Source of the DNA: Thermoanaerobaculales bacterium
GTDB lineage: Bacteria; Acidobacteriota; Thermoanaerobaculia; Thermoanaerobaculales; Sulfomarinibacteraceae
Assembly (NCBI GenBank): GCA_035358815.1
Contig: DAOPQC010000004.1
Location: 124,001 to 188,000, forward strand
Direction of reading: 5' to 3'
Length of the DNA: 64,000 nt
Shown: positions 16,222 through 24,983 of the stretch, in pieces
Numbering within the stretch: position 1 is the stretch's first letter
Layout of the letters: every line of letters begins with the position of its first letter
Notes under the pieces: generated by a model
Seen by the model: the letters and a program-made list of their open reading frames with translations, nothing else
The model's database searches: none
What the model was told of the DNA's origin: nothing
Position numbers and translations under genes: made by a program

Positions 16222-16263
16222 CCCACCCCAGGCTCGCTGTCCCTGGTCGCTGAGGAGACACCT

Positions 16264-18615
16264 TCACGGCGTGACAGTGCATTTGATCGCGTGCATCCGC
16301 CCGGAGAGGGGGAACGCCCATGCGCCGATCGTGTGAACCGTTGCGTCAGCCGGGTCGAGACCCGCAATCAGCATGACAGGACACCGGGTCAGGTACAGGG
16401 GCGCCTGCGCAATCCCGACGAGCGCGTCGATATCCGTTACGCTCGGCTCGGGATGTGACTCGAGATGCGAGTGCCACTCACCGACGTACTGGCACTGATC
16501 GCCGAGCTCGGCGGCGGCCTGCTCGAGCTCGGCCTGTACGTACGCCACGTCCCGACTGCAGCCAGTTGCCGAGCGCTGTGCACGCGGCCCTGGCGGCGTC
16601 GCGCGCAGCACGACCGCCTCGCGATTGCTGGTGTGGTGGCCGAGGAGGATGCCGCACGTTTCTGCGTCGGGCGAGCCTTCCGCGAGTCGGACGATCTGTT
16701 CATGGGCAGTTGGCGTGAGTCGGACCGTGGTGATTTCGGGTTCCTGACAGGCGATGCACGCGGGATGCGGCAGGTTGGTCGTTCGCGCAGTGGAGAACGG
16801 GCCCGCAAGCCCTGGGTGAACTTCGGGAGCAGGGTCACGGGACCAGAGCCAATGGTTCCAGTTCTCGTCGTCACCAGCGAGCTGGTCCAGCGCGATCCGG
16901 GCGATGAGCGCGGCGAGTGCTGCGAGATCGACGGCGCTCGCGGGGATGACCGGCCGTCCGCACTCATGCACGAGGATATCGTCGAGCTCCTCCCTGATCG
17001 GAATCCAGCCTGGGGATTGTTGATCTGAGGGTGCGGCTGCGTAGGACGCGAGGCATGCCTTGCACGCATCCCGGCCGGGACGGACGAGAAAGACCCTCCC
17101 GAGCGCGCCGCGACGGAGCGCGCGTCCATAGAGCACAGGCTGGTTCTGGAGGAGTGCGATCTGGTTGATGGCGGTCTCAACGCTCTCGTCAGCAGTTGTC
17201 ACAATCGTGATATCCGCCCCGCTCATGAAGGAGGCAGCGTTGTCGAGCGAGCTCACGATCGAGCCGAACACCGGCTGCACGCGTACCGTTGGGTTCACGG
17301 CACGGAGCCGCTGCTCAACAACCGCGACCTTGGGGCGCCCGAAGCTGGTGAGGCCGCCAATGTGGCGAGCGACGTTGCCCGTGGCTATCCGGTCAAGGTC
17401 ACAGAGCCGGAAGGCGCCGACACCGGCCTGGCCGAGGAGCTCGGCCACCTTGCTACCAAGTGCTCCGAGCCCAATGAGCGCGACCGTCTTGTCTGCAAGC
17501 CGGGTGGGGACGACGCCGGTGTTGCGCAGCTGGAGTGTCGCTGGCCGGAGGTTGTGTGTGCGGAGACAGAACGCCTGGGCATCTTCGAATCTACGGCGTT
17601 TCTCGGCATCGCGCTGGACGACGAGGTGGTCCCTGTCTGGTCGTTCGTGCTGAACGAGGCACACGACCAGCCATGCTGGTTCGGCGCTCCTGTCGGGATA
17701 GCGGAAGGCCAAGAAAAGGCGCTCCTGGGTCGTGAGATCAGCGCCGAGTGCCTTTGCGAGTGAAGGCCACGGATCGTCCTTGGCGCTCGCGAGAAGATTG
17801 AGAACGCCAGTGCCGTTGTGGAATGGCTGTGGCTCTTTAGTGAGCTGCCACCAATGGCCGTGCGCGCACGGCGGTCGTTCGCCAGAATAGTCGGTGCATG
17901 CGAGGGCGACCGGGTCCCAGAATTGCTCCTGGATCCAGGGGTAGAGGAGCGCGACGTCTGTACGAGCGTCGATGGGTTGGATGACCGGTCCTTCCACGGT
18001 GAGGCTCGTCATGATGAACGCGCTGAGCTCTGGTCGCGCGGAGTCGTACTCGCGGTAGAAGTCGGGCACCATGTAGAAGCGGCCCTGCTCGCCCAGATCG
18101 TCGCGATAAAACGTTCTGCTGAGGAGGACGTCGCCACCAGGGCAGAAGTGCTGTTCGAGTTCGCTGTCGGGCGCGTCTCGCGGGAAGTGGCCGGTCTCCA
18201 GCCCGAGTAACCACCGTTCGGCCCGTTGAAGGCTGGTGACGCCATCGATGATGTCACCACCCGGGTTACGGGTCTCTCGTTGGAACAGGCAGAGTGCGCC
18301 GTCCGCCATCTGGTGACGCCGGTCGAAGAACCGCGGCGGCGGCCTCATCCCGACCTGGCCGACATCGGTGAACGTTGCTGGCTGGGTGAGGGGGGTGACG
18401 ATCGGCTTCTCGTACGGTGTCGCTGCGGGATAGCACAAGACGACGGGGACGCGCTTTCTGCCGCCGGGCGGGCGGATGCGGAGTTCGCCGTAGAGCGCGA
18501 GTGTTCCGTCTTGGAGAGCTCGTTCGTCTGCTTGGAATGTTGGGTACGCGCGTGCGAGCCTCTGCCGTTCCTGGACGTACCAGCCTGGGTAGAGCGTAAT
18601 CCAGGAGCGGCCCAC
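16264..18615 (-). CDS. E2-E1-JAB fusion: ubiquitin-type conjugation/deconjugation enzyme
   Basis: A 783-residue protein with three modules. (1) N-terminal E2-like fold: RRHQMADGALCLF, with the probable catalytic Cys at 109. (2) ThiF/E1 domain: GLGALG (382-387), the acidic CDLD after strand 2, GNVARH with Arg417, and zinc pairs CKAC (518-521) and CIAC (620-623). (3) JAB/JAMM isopeptidase: Glu652 in AETCGILLG and the HSH-x7-S-x2-D site (His715, His717, Ser725, Asp728). E2, E1 and JAB fusions are known in bacterial ubiquitin-like systems, several of them anti-phage. Here the E1 would activate, the E2 transfer and the JAB process or remove a ubiquitin-like protein, but no such small protein is seen nearby. 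GTG start; one base separates it from the MBL gene, so they form an operon. Confidence 0.9.
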   Translation of the reverse strand: MGRSWITLYPGWYVQERQRLARAYPTFQADERALQDGTLALYGELRIRPPGGRKRVPVVLCYPAATPYEKPIVTPLTQPATFTDVGQVGMRPPPRFFDRRHQMADGALCLFQRETRNPGGDIIDGVTSLQRAERWLLGLETGHFPRDAPDSELEQHFCPGGDVLLSRTFYRDDLGEQGRFYMVPDFYREYDSARPELSAFIMTSLTVEGPVIQPIDARTDVALLYPWIQEQFWDPVALACTDYSGERPPCAHGHWWQLTKEPQPFHNGTGVLNLLASAKDDPWPSLAKALGADLTTQERLFLAFRYPDRSAEPAWLVVCLVQHERPDRDHLVVQRDAEKRRRFEDAQAFCLRTHNLRPATLQLRNTGVVPTRLADKTVALIGLGALGSKVAELLGQAGVGAFRLCDLDRIATGNVARHIGGLTSFGRPKVAVVEQRLRAVNPTVRVQPVFGSIVSSLDNAASFMSGADITIVTTADESVETAINQIALLQNQPVLYGRALRRGALGRVFLVRPGRDACKACLASYAAAPSDQQSPGWIPIREELDDILVHECGRPVIPASAVDLAALAALIARIALDQLAGDDENWNHWLWSRDPAPEVHPGLAGPFSTARTTNLPHPACIACQEPEITTVRLTPTAHEQIVRLAEGSPDAETCGILLGHHTSNREAVVLRATPPGPRAQRSATGCSRDVAYVQAELEQAAAELGDQCQYVGEWHSHLESHPEPSVTDIDALVGIAQAPLYLTRCPVMLIAGLDPADATVHTIGAWAFPLSGRMHAIKCTVTP

Positions 18616-18616
18616 C

Positions 18617-19639
18617 TTATGATCCCATGGGGCGGTCGTCGATGCGCGTGGTGATGATCAAGGGGCCTGTTCGTCCCATACCACTGTTACCGTTGAGCCC
18701 ATAGTGGTCGGCAAGTCGTCCTTTGTCGTCGGTGATCGCGTAGGTGCCGTCGCGGTAGATGTCGGCGATGAACGTGTACCGGTGCTCGCCCGTGTGGAGG
18801 ATGTTCTCAGGGCCGACCTGGTCGGCGTATCTTTCGAGCGCATCGTCGTGTGGGTGGCCATGCGGGCTGTCGCCCCTGTGTGGTGCCGAGACCACGACGT
18901 ACGTGGGTGCGATGGTCTCCAGCGCTGCAAGGTACGGCTCGTCCGCCTCGTCGTGCTGGAAGAAGGTCCGGGACCCATGATGCGGCGCGGAGAGGATTGC
19001 GGCTCTGAGGTGATTCTGGTGATAGTTGGCGATGTGGTGTTCCCATGCGTCCCGGTCAGCGTCGCCCGTCAGCATTATCCAGGTTGGCTCGTGCCCGATC
19101 TTCAGGACGACGCAGTGCTCATGGATACGCCGATACCTCCGCTCGGGATCCTCGCCGGCGATGTCATCAGTCACGTACGCTGCGGGGGCGAGCGTGTAGC
19201 AGGTCGCCTCGCCGATTGCACGGGGCGTCCGGCTGCCACGGAGTGCCTCCGGGGTTCCTCCCTGCCGCGTGACGGTCCCGATCAGGTCCTGCAACGCACG
19301 GTACGCGTCCTCGTGCTTCCTGCCGGGCGTGTGGCCGGAGTGCCAGACCGCGTCTACCTGCACCGCTTCCGATAGGCGCGCAACGCCGCACAGGTGGTCG
19401 TTGTGCGGGTGGGTGTTGACGAACACGCTCAGCGAACCGCCTGCCAACAGGTCGTGCATCAGGCGCGGGACGTCGATGCCGTGGCGCGTCGCGTCGCAGT
19501 TGATGTCCACGAGCATGGTTTGATAGCTGCCAGTGTCGGCCGCGAGGACGATGGTGCTCTCGCCCTGGCCTACGTACAGGAAGGCGACCCGCACAATGAT
19601 CTCCTCGTCGGACGGCCAGAGAACCTCTCTCGCAATCAT
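18617..19639 (-). CDS. Metallo-beta-lactamase-fold hydrolase paired with the E2-E1-JAB protein
   Basis: A 340-residue protein starting at an ATG behind GGAGGT; a TTG one codon earlier is less likely. It carries the MBL signature THPHNDH (HxHxDH), a late metal Asp in TWIMLTGDADRD and His in LSAPHHGS. This resembles the ComEC-type MBL domain, which is soluble here because no membrane helix is present. Prokaryotic ubiquitin-like gene clusters that include MBL proteins have been noted in comparative genomics. As the first gene of the pair it is probably the effector or nuclease partner, but the substrate is unknown. Confidence 0.87.
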   Translation of the reverse strand: MIAREVLWPSDEEIIVRVAFLYVGQGESTIVLAADTGSYQTMLVDINCDATRHGIDVPRLMHDLLAGGSLSVFVNTHPHNDHLCGVARLSEAVQVDAVWHSGHTPGRKHEDAYRALQDLIGTVTRQGGTPEALRGSRTPRAIGEATCYTLAPAAYVTDDIAGEDPERRYRRIHEHCVVLKIGHEPTWIMLTGDADRDAWEHHIANYHQNHLRAAILSAPHHGSRTFFQHDEADEPYLAALETIAPTYVVVSAPHRGDSPHGHPHDDALERYADQVGPENILHTGEHRYTFIADIYRDGTYAITDDKGRLADHYGLNGNSGMGRTGPLIITTRIDDRPMGS

Positions 19640-20044
19640 CAACTGACCTCCGCCATCTAGATCAGTTTACTGCACCGACGCAGCTCGTTTCCGATCTCTC
19701 GTTGGCCGAGGGAAGAGCTTCTTGGGCCTGCCAGAAACGCGAAGCGTGCGCCGGCGGCAACTGCCCGGGCCGCAGCCGACCATCCAGATACCCTTGCCTG
19801 TGCAGTTCCAGGTGCATCTGCGACCCGCCACGCATCTTTCGACCCCCCGAACTCCAACTGGTTCCCTTCCTGGGTGGTTTCGAAGGGACGGTGTTTGTAC
19901 CCGGAGTGACCGGTGCGAGAATGAACACAGCAGGGTTCAGGCCACAGTGTTGCAGCGTGATGCCGGCGATCAGGCATTGGCGTCACGGAGGGTACCTGCG
20001 GCGGGAACGCGCAAGACCCGCCGCGTCCCTCATAGGAGGTGGCG
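19640..20044. other. Divergent intergenic region
   Basis: This 405-bp gap lies between two divergently read genes. It holds the GGAGGT site of the MBL gene (about 19646-19651) at one end and AGGAGGT (20034-20040) for the peptidase-hydrolase gene at the other, so promoters for both must lie here. I could not place a convincing -35/-10 pair. Short open frames look non-coding. Sequence character changes here, so it may be an edge of the accessory block. Confidence 0.5.
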
Positions 20045-22033
20045 ATGCACGCAACGAAGAAGCGCCCCCGTCCCCGGCTGGATGCCCTTCCCGACCCCGC
20101 GGATTTCCGAGACCTGTTGTTCATTCCGACGTTGATCGAAGTCCCGACGCGGATCGACCTCAAGGACCATGTCACGCTGGGCGTGCCGATCCTCGACCAG
20201 GGATCGGAAGGCGCGTGCACCGGGTTCGGGCTCGCCACGGTGGTGCACTCCCTGCTGCGCCGGCGACGGGTGGAGCAGGACTGCGACGCCGTCAGTCCGC
20301 GCATGCTCTACGAGATGGCACGGCGGTACGACGAGTGGGAGGGGGAGGACTACGACGGCTCGAGCGCTCGCGGCGCGATGAAGGGATGGCACAAGCACGG
20401 CATCTGCTCGGACGCCGTGGCTCCCTACGCACCAGGCGACAGCAAGTGGGAGCTGACCCCCGAGCGTGCAGCGGACGGCGTGCTTCGCCCGCTGGGGGCG
20501 TACTTCCGCGTCAACCCCAAGGATCTAGTAGCGATGCATGCGGCGCTTGCCGAAACCAAGATCCTCTTCGCGACGGCCGTGGTGCACGCCGGGTGGGACC
20601 AGCCTGACGCAGCGGGCCTGATCATCCCTTCGACGGACGAACGCGGCGGGCATGCGTTCGCCGTGGTGGCGTACGACGCCGACGGCTTCTGGATCCAGAA
20701 CTCCTGGGGAGAGGAGTGGGGACGCGGCGGTTTCGCGAAGGTGACGTACGACGACTGGCTGGAGAACGCGATGGACGTTTGGGTGGCGCGACTGGGCGCG
20801 CCGGTGAAGATCCGAACTGCCGTGTCGAGCGCGATCGCATTGTCGGCGCCAGCGGGCGAATCGGAGGCCTATGCCGCGTGTGACGTCCTGCCGCACGTGG
20901 TGAGCATCGGCAACGATGGCCGCCTCCGCAGCAAAGGGCAGTACGGCACCTCACAATCCGACGTCGAGCGCGTCTTCCGGCAGCAGATACCCGGCACCAC
21001 CGACGGGTGGACGACACGCCGCGTGCTGTTGTACGCGCACGGCGGCCTCGTCGCCGAAGACGCTGCGATCGCCCGGCTGATGGAGTACCGCCCGCCGATG
21101 CTCGCCAACGAGGTCTACCCCGTCGCCTTGGTGTGGAAGACCGACTATTGGACGACGCTGAAAAACATCCTCCGGGATGCGGTGCGGCGGCGGCGGCCGG
21201 AGGGCTTCATCGAATACACAAAAGACTTCCTTCTCGACCGCCTCGACGATGCGCTTGAGCCCCTGGCTCGAGCGCTCACGGGCAAGCTGCAGTGGGACGA
21301 AATGAAAGAGAACGCCCGGCTGGCGATCGGTGACGGCGGAGCGCTCGACCTCGTGGCGGCGGAGCTTGCGACGCTCGCCAACACGTTCGAGAACCTCGAG
21401 ATTCACGTCGTGGGCCACAGCGCCGGCAGTATTCTGCTCGGGCCGCTCGTGCGGCTGCTGACCGAGCGCGACATGATCAAGGACGGAGAGCTTGACGGCC
21501 GCAAGGGTCTCGGCCTGGACGTGGCGAGCTGCAACCTCTGGGCACCAGCATGCACCCTGGACCTCTTCCGCAGGCTGTACCTGCCGGGAATCGACTCGGG
21601 CGCGATCCACCGATTCGCGCTCTACACTCTGACCGACGCGGCCGAGCAGGACGACAACTGCGCGAACGTGTACCACAAGTCACTGCTCTACCTGGTCTCC
21701 AACGCGCTCGAGCGCCGCGCACGGATCCCCCGGGTTCGCGACGGCGAGCCGGTCCTGGGGATGGCCAAGTTCGTTGGGTCCGACGCCGATATGACCAAGG
21801 TTCTCGGGCGTCCTGAATGTGACTGGGTCCTGTCGCCCAACGACCTTGGCGAGAACTCACAGCGGGCGGCAAGGGCCACCTCCCACGGCGGGTTCGACGA
21901 CGATCCCGCCACACTGCGCTCCACGCTGAAGCGGATCATCGCGGCGAGCCCGAGCCGTAGCGAGTTCGTCTTCACCTCAGGCGCCTCGCGCCGCCGAGAG
22001 AAGCGGCAACTCCTGAGCGGGATGGAGGGCTAA
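20045..22033 (+). CDS. Papain-like (C1) peptidase fused to an alpha/beta serine hydrolase
   Basis: A 662-residue protein starting at the ATG behind AGGAGGTGGCG; the GTG six bases upstream lies inside that site. Residues 1-255 form a C1 peptidase domain: Gln52 and Cys58 in DQGSEGACTGFG, His203 in GGHAFAVVAYD and Asn219 in NSWGEEWGRGGF. Residues 325-660 contain a second enzyme: an HGG oxyanion motif (LLYAHGGLV) and the nucleophile elbow GHSAGS with Ser459. No signal peptide is visible, so it appears cytosolic. C1 peptidase and lipase-like domains in one chain are unusual. It could be an effector with two hydrolytic activities or a self-processing hydrolase. Confidence 0.85.
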   Translation: MHATKKRPRPRLDALPDPADFRDLLFIPTLIEVPTRIDLKDHVTLGVPILDQGSEGACTGFGLATVVHSLLRRRRVEQDCDAVSPRMLYEMARRYDEWEGEDYDGSSARGAMKGWHKHGICSDAVAPYAPGDSKWELTPERAADGVLRPLGAYFRVNPKDLVAMHAALAETKILFATAVVHAGWDQPDAAGLIIPSTDERGGHAFAVVAYDADGFWIQNSWGEEWGRGGFAKVTYDDWLENAMDVWVARLGAPVKIRTAVSSAIALSAPAGESEAYAACDVLPHVVSIGNDGRLRSKGQYGTSQSDVERVFRQQIPGTTDGWTTRRVLLYAHGGLVAEDAAIARLMEYRPPMLANEVYPVALVWKTDYWTTLKNILRDAVRRRRPEGFIEYTKDFLLDRLDDALEPLARALTGKLQWDEMKENARLAIGDGGALDLVAAELATLANTFENLEIHVVGHSAGSILLGPLVRLLTERDMIKDGELDGRKGLGLDVASCNLWAPACTLDLFRRLYLPGIDSGAIHRFALYTLTDAAEQDDNCANVYHKSLLYLVSNALERRARIPRVRDGEPVLGMAKFVGSDADMTKVLGRPECDWVLSPNDLGENSQRAARATSHGGFDDDPATLRSTLKRIIAASPSRSEFVFTSGASRRREKRQLLSGMEG

Positions 22034-22239
22034 ACGCGAAACTGCCGCCTCGGTGTGGCGGTCGGTGTCTCAGGGGCGCTGTCGGACGGTCCCCTTTCTC
22101 TGGGCGCATCCGCAGCCACGCCCTTCCCCAGAGGCCCGCCTATTAAGGTACTCTGGGTAGGGCCGAGATCCGCCGGCCGGCGGGATCGCAGCCCACGCCG
22201 ACGACCGAATACGCCAGGGCTCGTACGGAGAAGAAGTCG

Positions 22240-22449
22240 ATGAGACGACCGGGGTTTCCGCTCAACAACGCCCGCTACTGCGGGAATACCACCAAGAAAG
22301 AGGTTCACGACCTCGACAACGAAACGCTGCAGTGCCAGATCGACGAGATCATCAGGGCCGGTCACGCTCGCGCGTACACTTCGCTCCAGGAAGCGATCGC
22401 CGCAGGCGACGACCGGTGCGCTTACTGTCTCGGCGGCAGCCTGCGGTAG
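22240..22449 (+). CDS. Small unknown protein
   Basis: A 69-residue protein starting at an ATG behind GGAGAAGAAG. It has CQIDEIIRAGHARAYTSLQE (helical) and ends CAYCLGGSLR, giving a CxxC near the C-terminus that could bind metal with an earlier Cys. It lies 14 bp before the DUF2188 gene and is probably co-transcribed with it. Confidence 0.6.
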   Translation: MRRPGFPLNNARYCGNTTKKEVHDLDNETLQCQIDEIIRAGHARAYTSLQEAIAAGDDRCAYCLGGSLR

Positions 22450-22463
22450 TCCGGAGGAACACC

Positions 22464-22697
22464 ATGGGCAGAAAGAACCAGCACGTTGTGCCCCACGACG
22501 AGGGTTGGGCCGTCCGGGGCGAAGGCAACAGGCGGGTGACGAGCACCCACTCCACCCAAGCAGAAGCGATCGACGCCGCGCGCGAGATTGCGGTCAACCA
22601 GCAATCGGAAGTTGTGATTCACGGGCGGGACGGGCGCATCCGCGACCGGGACAGCTACGGCAACGATCCCTTCCCGCCGAAGGACCGCAAACACTAA
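22464..22697 (+). CDS. DUF2188 family small protein
   Basis: A 77-residue protein from the ATG at 22464 behind CCGGAGGAACACC. It fits the DUF2188 pattern: HVVPHDEGWAVRGEGNRRVT, then TQAEAIDAAREIAVNQQSEVVIHGRDGRI and a charged end with RDSYGNDPFPP. The family is widespread and its molecular role is not established. It is downstream of the 69-residue gene in the same orientation. Confidence 0.88.
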   Translation: MGRKNQHVVPHDEGWAVRGEGNRRVTSTHSTQAEAIDAAREIAVNQQSEVVIHGRDGRIRDRDSYGNDPFPPKDRKH

Positions 22698-23079
22698 CTC
22701 GTTTACCGCCGAACTCGGCACCGCCGGAGGCACACTCCAAGGCGGTGCGGCGTGCGAGACCGGCATCCCGACGCGACCGCAGCGCCGGCGGTGCCGTCGG
22801 GTCAGAGGCCTTGCTCCAACCGCCCCAAGAAGCCATCCCTCAGACCCCCATCCGTGCACGGGATGGCTCCTAGCGATCACGTGCGCCATTCACCGTGCTG
22901 ATCGCCGATGTCGGAAATCAAGGAAGGCGGGGAAACAAAACCCTGTCCGAACTCGCGATAGGCCGTTATTGCTGGCGCAACGGAGCCGCATCTGGGTTCG
23001 CGACCCTGTGCTATCTTCAGGGAGCGGAACCAACGCTGAGTCAGGCGAAACACACTGTCGTCGCTGCGGAGGTGCGGTC
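22698..23079 (+). other. Gene-less stretch with a hairpin
   Basis: This 382-bp gap separates the DUF2188 gene from the next operon. GCACCGCC at 22718-22725 pairs with GGCGGTGC at 22741-22748, an 8-bp stem 20 bp after the stop, a possible terminator without a T-tract. Nothing else coding or structural was recognised. Confidence 0.45.
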
Positions 23080-23481
23080 ATGGCGTTCGACGTGGGAAGC
23101 ATCGTGATCAGCCGGGGGAGAGAGAAGGTCAAGGACTGGATCGGGATCGACAAAAGCTGGGACGCCGCAGACAGCCTTACCGTGCTGCGCGGGTTTTTCG
23201 AGCAGCAGCCCCAACGGGATCGGGTGCGGGTGCTGATCGGCGATGCGGGGCCGGGTTACGTCAAGAGGACGGCAATCTTGGAGATCGCCGAGGCGACGCT
23301 CGCCGACGCGGGGACTGGCGCCACCGGTGTCGGGCTCCCGGGAACGAGCAAGCCGCGGTTCCTCGTCTACCGCTGTCGAGAGAAGACGTGCAACCAGGTG
23401 CTGTTCCTCGCGGCGAAACCCGCGGGTGACGTGTTGTGCCCGCAGTGCAAAAAGGAGATGCAGCGGGAGCAGACGCTGTGA
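23080..23481 (+). CDS. Unknown protein with C-terminal zinc ribbon
   Basis: A 133-residue protein. The ATG at 23080 follows GCGGAGGTGCGGTC; longer upstream starts give non-coding-like sequence. The N-terminal part is basic and helical with an acidic strand (VRVLIGDAGPGYVKRTAILEIAEA). The end has CREKTCNQVLF and VLCPQCKKE, a four-Cys zinc ribbon. It overlaps the next gene by 4 bp (GTGA), so the two are co-translated. Confidence 0.65.
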   Translation: MAFDVGSIVISRGREKVKDWIGIDKSWDAADSLTVLRGFFEQQPQRDRVRVLIGDAGPGYVKRTAILEIAEATLADAGTGATGVGLPGTSKPRFLVYRCREKTCNQVLFLAAKPAGDVLCPQCKKEMQREQTL

Positions 23482-24392
23482 AGATCGAAGACCTGACCGG
23501 AAACAAGGTCGCGTCGTACCTGCCCTCGCTGGCGGTGGTGGCGGTGTGCGGCGCCCTGGTGCTGGCCGGGGCCGTCGAGGGTGCGCCGTCGACGGCGCGT
23601 TTTCTCGAGGTCTGGAAGGAGCCGGGCGCGGTCACGCTCGGCGCCGGAGCAGTGGCGCTCGTCATACTCGGCCTGCTCGTGCAGCCGCTCGAAATCAAGC
23701 TCGTGCGCCTGCTGGAGGGGTACTGGGGCAGCGGAGCGATTGGGTTGCGCCTCTCGCGGTGGGGCGTCCGCCGAGCGAGGGTGAAGCGGGACGCCATCCG
23801 AAGCGTGGTGGCGACCCCGAAGGGGCCAGCGGAGCTCTCACGGGAAGACCTCGCCCGGATCGCGGGCGCAGCTCGCGAGCTGCGCGAGCGGCTCCCCGAG
23901 AGGGACGACCGGCTGCTGCCGACGGCGCTCGGCAATGCGCTGCGGGCGGCAGAGGACAGCGCCGGCGAGCGCTATGGACTTGATACGGTACTCGCGTGGC
24001 CACGGCTGTACTTCGTGCTCTCGGACCGCATGGTCGAGGTCCTCGGGTCGCAGCGGCTGCAGCTGGACGTCAGCTCCAAGCTCACCGCGGCCTTCCTGCT
24101 CATCGCCATCATCACCGCCAGCATGCTCGCGACCGACGGATGGTGGCTTCTGCTTCCGGCCGCGAGCCTTGTGCTCTCGCGGGTGGCGTACCGGGGCGCG
24201 GTCGAAGCAGCCGTCGCCTATGGCGAGACCATTCGCGCCGCCTTTGACCTCTATCGCTACGACCTGCTCAAGGCGCTCGGAATCGCACGCCCATCCGATG
24301 CCGTGGCGGAGCGCACGGTCTTCGAGCAGCTGAGCGAATTCCTCTACTTCGGGCCGCTGGATCGGGACGAGGACCTCACCGCCGGGGGCTAG
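23478..24392 (+). CDS. Membrane protein coupled to the zinc-ribbon protein
   Basis: A 304-residue protein from a GTG that overlaps the upstream stop (GTGA at 23478-23481); this placement decides the start. Two N-terminal membrane helices (SLAVVAVCGALVLAGAV and TLGAGAVALVILGLLVQPL) precede a charged cytosolic region with heptad-like Glu/Arg (AGAARELRERLPERDD). Then a second hydrophobic pair appears (AAFLLIAIITASMLA, WLLLPAASLVLSRVAYRG) before an acidic tail. No family recognised. The two genes together look like a small membrane-associated sensor unit. Confidence 0.7.
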   Translation: MKIEDLTGNKVASYLPSLAVVAVCGALVLAGAVEGAPSTARFLEVWKEPGAVTLGAGAVALVILGLLVQPLEIKLVRLLEGYWGSGAIGLRLSRWGVRRARVKRDAIRSVVATPKGPAELSREDLARIAGAARELRERLPERDDRLLPTALGNALRAAEDSAGERYGLDTVLAWPRLYFVLSDRMVEVLGSQRLQLDVSSKLTAAFLLIAIITASMLATDGWWLLLPAASLVLSRVAYRGAVEAAVAYGETIRAAFDLYRYDLLKALGIARPSDAVAERTVFEQLSEFLYFGPLDRDEDLTAGG

Positions 24393-24655
24393 GTGCCCCG
24401 CTCAGCAGGTACGTTGGCTGTGTGTACCGAAAAGCCGGTGTGCCGCCATGACGGCAGCAGCTCGCTGACGCTCACCGACGACTTTGACCACGAGCAGCCG
24501 CAGCACTCGTGGAGCAGCTCAGTAGAGCGTTCGTCGAGGCAGGGCACCGCAACCCGGTTCCAGTCGCGCGACCGGGCGCCGCGTAAGGCAAACACTCGCG
24601 AAGACTGCGCCCCTATTGTGAAGGCGACTTATCGTTCTTTGGTACGCTCGTAATC

Positions 24656-24847
24656 GTGTCCGTCCAGAACGTGATTGCGTTCGGGCTGCTCGCCATGATG
24701 ATGGTCGTGTGGATGAACCTGATCCGTCGTCTGTTCCGCCGCTCGCAGAAAGGCTCAGAAGAGCTCGCCAGCCTGCAGAGAGCGCGGCGAGAGCTTGAGC
24801 AGCAGTTCCTCGATCAGGACAATTGGGCGAAGCCGCCCAAGGCGTGA
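24656..24847 (+). CDS. Single-pass small membrane protein
   Basis: A 63-residue protein from a GTG start with no clear Shine-Dalgarno. It has one membrane helix (VIAFGLLAMMMVVWMNLI), a basic stop-transfer (RRLFRRSQKG) and a short coiled-coil tail (ELASLQRARRELEQQFLDQDN). The composition is convincing for a real protein. The role is unknown. Confidence 0.5.
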   Translation: MSVQNVIAFGLLAMMMVVWMNLIRRLFRRSQKGSEELASLQRARRELEQQFLDQDNWAKPPKA

Positions 24848-24983
24848 CAGATGAGTGCCAATCGCCTTCCGGACCTCGTTTTTCGGTTTTTCTCGCTCTG
24901 CGGTCGGGGCGGCGAGGTTATGGTGTCGCGGCTGTTCGTCCCGAGTTATCGCCCGGCCTCTATTAAGCGTGCGTGCGTTCCTC

